Part shown: piece after piece, positions 15,237-17,079 of the stretch
Layout: each line of letters starts with the position of its first letter
Position numbering within the stretch: the first letter of the stretch is position 1
Assembly (NCBI GenBank): GCA_021815525.1
Contig: JAKAGN010000004.1
Span: 1 to 17,079 of the forward strand
DNA: 17,079 nt
From: Deltaproteobacteria bacterium
GTDB taxonomy: Bacteria; Desulfobacterota; Desulfobacteria; Desulfobacterales; Desulfatibacillaceae
Direction of reading: 5' to 3'
Translations under genes and position numbers: made by a program
The notes under the pieces: generated by a model
The model's database searches: none
Told to the model about the DNA's origin: nothing
What the model saw: the letters and a program-made list of their open reading frames with translations, nothing else

Positions 15237-15292
15237 AAACGTCATGAAAGCCGGGTTACCTGGCTCCGGACGGCCCGGCCTTCATGACGTTT
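15237..15292 (-). terminator. Strong hairpin at the end of the dehydratase-family gene
   Basis: Arms 15237-15255 and 15274-15292 form a 19-bp stem with one G-T or mismatch position and an 18-nt loop; the stop codon of the dehydratase-like gene (15256-15258) lies in the loop, so one arm is coding. On the minus strand the stem is followed by GTTTCTTTG overlapping its base, an imperfect U-tract. It probably ends the START-dehydratase transcript. Confidence 0.7.
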
Positions 15293-16680
15293 TCCATGAA
15301 ATGGGTGATCTGGGCCCGGACGGCCGCCCCGTCGGCCAGGCGCGAGTCCGTAAGATCGTAGTCCATCACAAGGAGCGGAATCTTCCGCGCCCGGCACCGC
15401 TCCCGCAGCATCCCCGAAAGCGCCCGGGCGTTCTTGCATCCCACGTGCCCCGAGTGCCAGATCATGTCCGCCGAGAAAATCTCCGCGGCGTGGAACATGT
15501 CCGCGAAGTAGTTCTCCGCGGGCCCGCGCGAGTGCCTCGCCATGGGGCCGGCCATTATGGTGCGGCCCAGGCTTCTCAGCATGGCCCTTGGGCTTTCCGT
15601 GTCGATGGGGGGCAGGCGGTTATAGGAAAGGCTGTCCAAAATAAGCGCCACGCCGAAAGTTTTCTCGGCCCAGGCCCATATATCGGGCAGGTGCGCCGGA
15701 AAGGGCCCCCACAAAAGGGCCCGGTAACGCTCGCCGGGCACCGCGCCCCGGCCCGCCTCGAAATTTTTGCGGGCCAGATCCCTCATGGAGGAAAGAAGGC
15801 GGGTGGAGGCCGGCTTTCCCGGCTGCACCACGAAGCCCCAGAGGTGGGAGAGGTACACCGGCTCGGCCGCAAGCGGCGCTGGCTTCGCCCGCAGCATGTC
15901 CCAAAGCTCGGCCTCCACCGCCTGCATCCTGTTGCGCTCCTCGCACACGCTTTTCAGGAGGTCCCAGTCCATGCGGCCGGGGGTGTTGGTCTCGAGCCAG
16001 GCGATGAGCCGGTTAAGCTCGTCCGCGAAGTAGTCCGCCGCGCGCTCCGTCTCGAAACGGAACGGGACGTCCAGGCGGTACACGGGGCATCCAAGCTTTT
16101 TTGCGATGACGGTATAGGACGCCATGCCGCCGTCGCACGGCGAGTTGGAAGTCACCACCGCGGCCGGGCGGGGCAGGTGACCCGAAAGAGCCACCCCCAT
16201 CATGTGCCGGGGAAGGCTGCAGATGTCCGGCGGAAGCCCCCGGCTCTCGGCCGCGTCGATGTAGTGCTCGGCCGTTTCCGGGGAAAACATGGGGAGCAGG
16301 AACCCGAGAAACTCCACGAACCAGGAGGAAAGCCCCATGGCGTAAAAAATCTCGGGCGGCACCAGGTCCTCGTTTAAGATGAGCCGCCCGGGCCGCAGGA
16401 TCAGGTCCTCGAAGGCGCGGGTCCCCTCGCTCTGGAGGGTATGCACCAGCCTGGCCGCGGCGCGGCGCTGGACGCCGGTGCGGCCCGATAGGGTCTTGGC
16501 GTAGAATCCGTTGACCTTGATGAAGGCCCTGGCCCAGGGATAGCGGTTAAGCGCCCGGGCCATCTCGAAGGGCCCCAGCCTAAGGCCCATCCTGACCGTG
16601 TCGAGCCAGATGCGGGCGAGATAGCCCAGGGAAACCGAAAGGTCCCGGGCGGCCTCCCTGTGTCGGCTCCATCCGCTCAC
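15256..16680 (-). CDS. 2-hydroxyacyl-CoA dehydratase / benzoyl-CoA reductase family (HgdB-type) Fe-S subunit
   Basis: A 474-residue member of the HGD-D family, whose proteins hold [4Fe-4S] clusters and perform ketyl-radical chemistry on CoA thioesters. Three candidate cluster cysteines stand in typical contexts: ICSLPR (C154), SNSPCDGG (C182) and HVGCKN (C415). The C-terminal MDYDLTDSR matches the usual D.D.TD.R element. Known enzymes have two such subunits plus a separate ATP-driven activator; neither is in this window, so substrate and reaction stay open. GTG at 16680 is chosen: it overlaps the upstream TGA as GTGA and has AGGA 4-5 nt before it. A GTG at 16722 would give 14 more residues inside the upstream gene and is less likely. 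Coupling to a START-like gene is unusual. A strong hairpin follows. Confidence 0.85.
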   Translation of the reverse strand: MSGWSRHREAARDLSVSLGYLARIWLDTVRMGLRLGPFEMARALNRYPWARAFIKVNGFYAKTLSGRTGVQRRAAARLVHTLQSEGTRAFEDLILRPGRLILNEDLVPPEIFYAMGLSSWFVEFLGFLLPMFSPETAEHYIDAAESRGLPPDICSLPRHMMGVALSGHLPRPAAVVTSNSPCDGGMASYTVIAKKLGCPVYRLDVPFRFETERAADYFADELNRLIAWLETNTPGRMDWDLLKSVCEERNRMQAVEAELWDMLRAKPAPLAAEPVYLSHLWGFVVQPGKPASTRLLSSMRDLARKNFEAGRGAVPGERYRALLWGPFPAHLPDIWAWAEKTFGVALILDSLSYNRLPPIDTESPRAMLRSLGRTIMAGPMARHSRGPAENYFADMFHAAEIFSADMIWHSGHVGCKNARALSGMLRERCRARKIPLLVMDYDLTDSRLADGAAVRAQITHFMENVMKAGPSGAR

Positions 16681-17079
16681 CGTTTCCTGCTCTCCGCCAG
16701 TCGTTTCGTGAGGGCCCGCCACAGAAGCGGCAGGGCCACCGAGTTGGACCGGTTCACCACGAAGGCGGGAATGTCGCCGCCGGGGTTGGTGAAAACGTAG
16801 TACTCCACCTTGGTGCCCCGCCCGCCGGAAAGCGGCGAAAAACGCCAGTAACCGCTGTTTACGGGCGTTTCAACGGCGTCATTCCCACCCTTGATTTTTC
16901 CCGCGAAGGCCGGGTCCTTAGGGGTCTTCCGGAGCGCCCCCCGCTCCAGCTCCCAGGCGCTGCGGCACACGCCGGCCGCGCCGTCGGCGTTTTCCTCGTC
17001 GACGAGCCGGAGGGTGTAGTAGCGGGGGCTTACGAGCGGGGCTTCCACGTAGAAGAACACCGTGTTCAAGGTTTTTCCC
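16677..17079 (-). CDS. START/polyketide cyclase-like lipid-binding protein, 3' part only
   Basis: The frame is open to the window edge, so the N-terminus is outside; the first possible start seen (TTG at 17069) lies inside the domain and is not the true start. The visible ~134 residues have features of the C-terminal half of a START (SRPBCC) domain: APLVSPRYYTLRLV, then GYWRFSPLSGGRGTKVEYYVF, then NPGGDIPAFVVNR and a final amphipathic helix (VALPLLWRALTKRLAESRKR). The PGG.IP..[LV]VN pattern is typical of bacterial START proteins, which bind hydrophobic ligands in a deep cavity. Its TGA overlaps the GTG of the dehydratase-family gene, so the two are translated together. The ligand is unknown. 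Confidence 0.75.
   Translation of the reverse strand, partial: GKTLNTVFFYVEAPLVSPRYYTLRLVDEENADGAAGVCRSAWELERGALRKTPKDPAFAGKIKGGNDAVETPVNSGYWRFSPLSGGRGTKVEYYVFTNPGGDIPAFVVNRSNSVALPLLWRALTKRLAESRKR

Overview
The window is GC-rich, gene-dense bacterial DNA, and every convincing gene lies on the minus strand. Gene content suggests an anaerobic member of the Desulfobacterota (former Deltaproteobacteria): a long pyrophosphate-dependent phosphofructokinase, a 2-hydroxyacyl-CoA dehydratase-family Fe-S subunit, a DUF4388 (PATAN) protein, a cNMP/PilZ protein, a ~70-residue protein like those annotated 'amino acid transport protein' in that group, and GC-rich intergenic repeats next to stop codons. This placement is an inference from content, not a database match. 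No rRNA, tRNA, CRISPR array or transposase was seen.

In transcription order (right to left): (1) 17079-15256, the 3' part of a START-like lipid-binding protein and a 2-hydroxyacyl-CoA dehydratase-type subunit, coupled by a 4-nt GTGA overlap and followed by a 19-bp hairpin. (2) 15255-14940, a non-coding leader with a good sigma70-type promoter (TTGAAA-18-TATAAT). (3) 14939-12255, a DUF4388 protein with a long acidic tail and a cNMP-binding/PilZ protein, separated by 15 bp. (4) 12254-12047, a leader with a TTGACA box, a 10-bp palindrome and an attenuator-like hairpin. (5) 12046-9506, a GrpE-like protein with a long N-terminal extension and a DnaK-like protein that lacks the alpha-helical lid and has an extra helical segment at the interdomain linker. 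(6) 9505-9024, three copies of a ~170-bp repeat, two of them carrying a perfect 12-bp hairpin. (7) 8913-8701, a 70-residue membrane protein. (8) 8482-6131, expressed from its own TTGACA promoter, a 783-residue single-pass membrane protein with two J-like domains lacking a proper HPD motif on the predicted cytoplasmic side, and helical repeats plus a DUF1566/Lcl domain on the other side. (9) 6027-106, PPi-phosphofructokinase, an RlmL-type 23S rRNA methyltransferase with a ~450-residue KPWEKK-repeat tail, and class II fumarase, tightly packed or overlapping. (10) 105-1, another copy of the intergenic repeat abutting the fumC stop codon.

The most interesting unit is the set between 12046 and 6131: a GrpE-like exchange factor, a lidless Hsp70, a small membrane protein and a membrane-anchored, HPD-less J-like protein with an extracytoplasmic Lcl domain. 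I infer a dedicated, non-canonical Hsp70 system working at the inner membrane, perhaps for sensing or envelope assembly rather than general folding. The adjacent DUF4388 and cNMP/PilZ operon suggests possible second-messenger input, but only by proximity. The rest (fumarase, PPi-PFK, rRNA methyltransferase) is housekeeping, apart from the unusual repeat tail.
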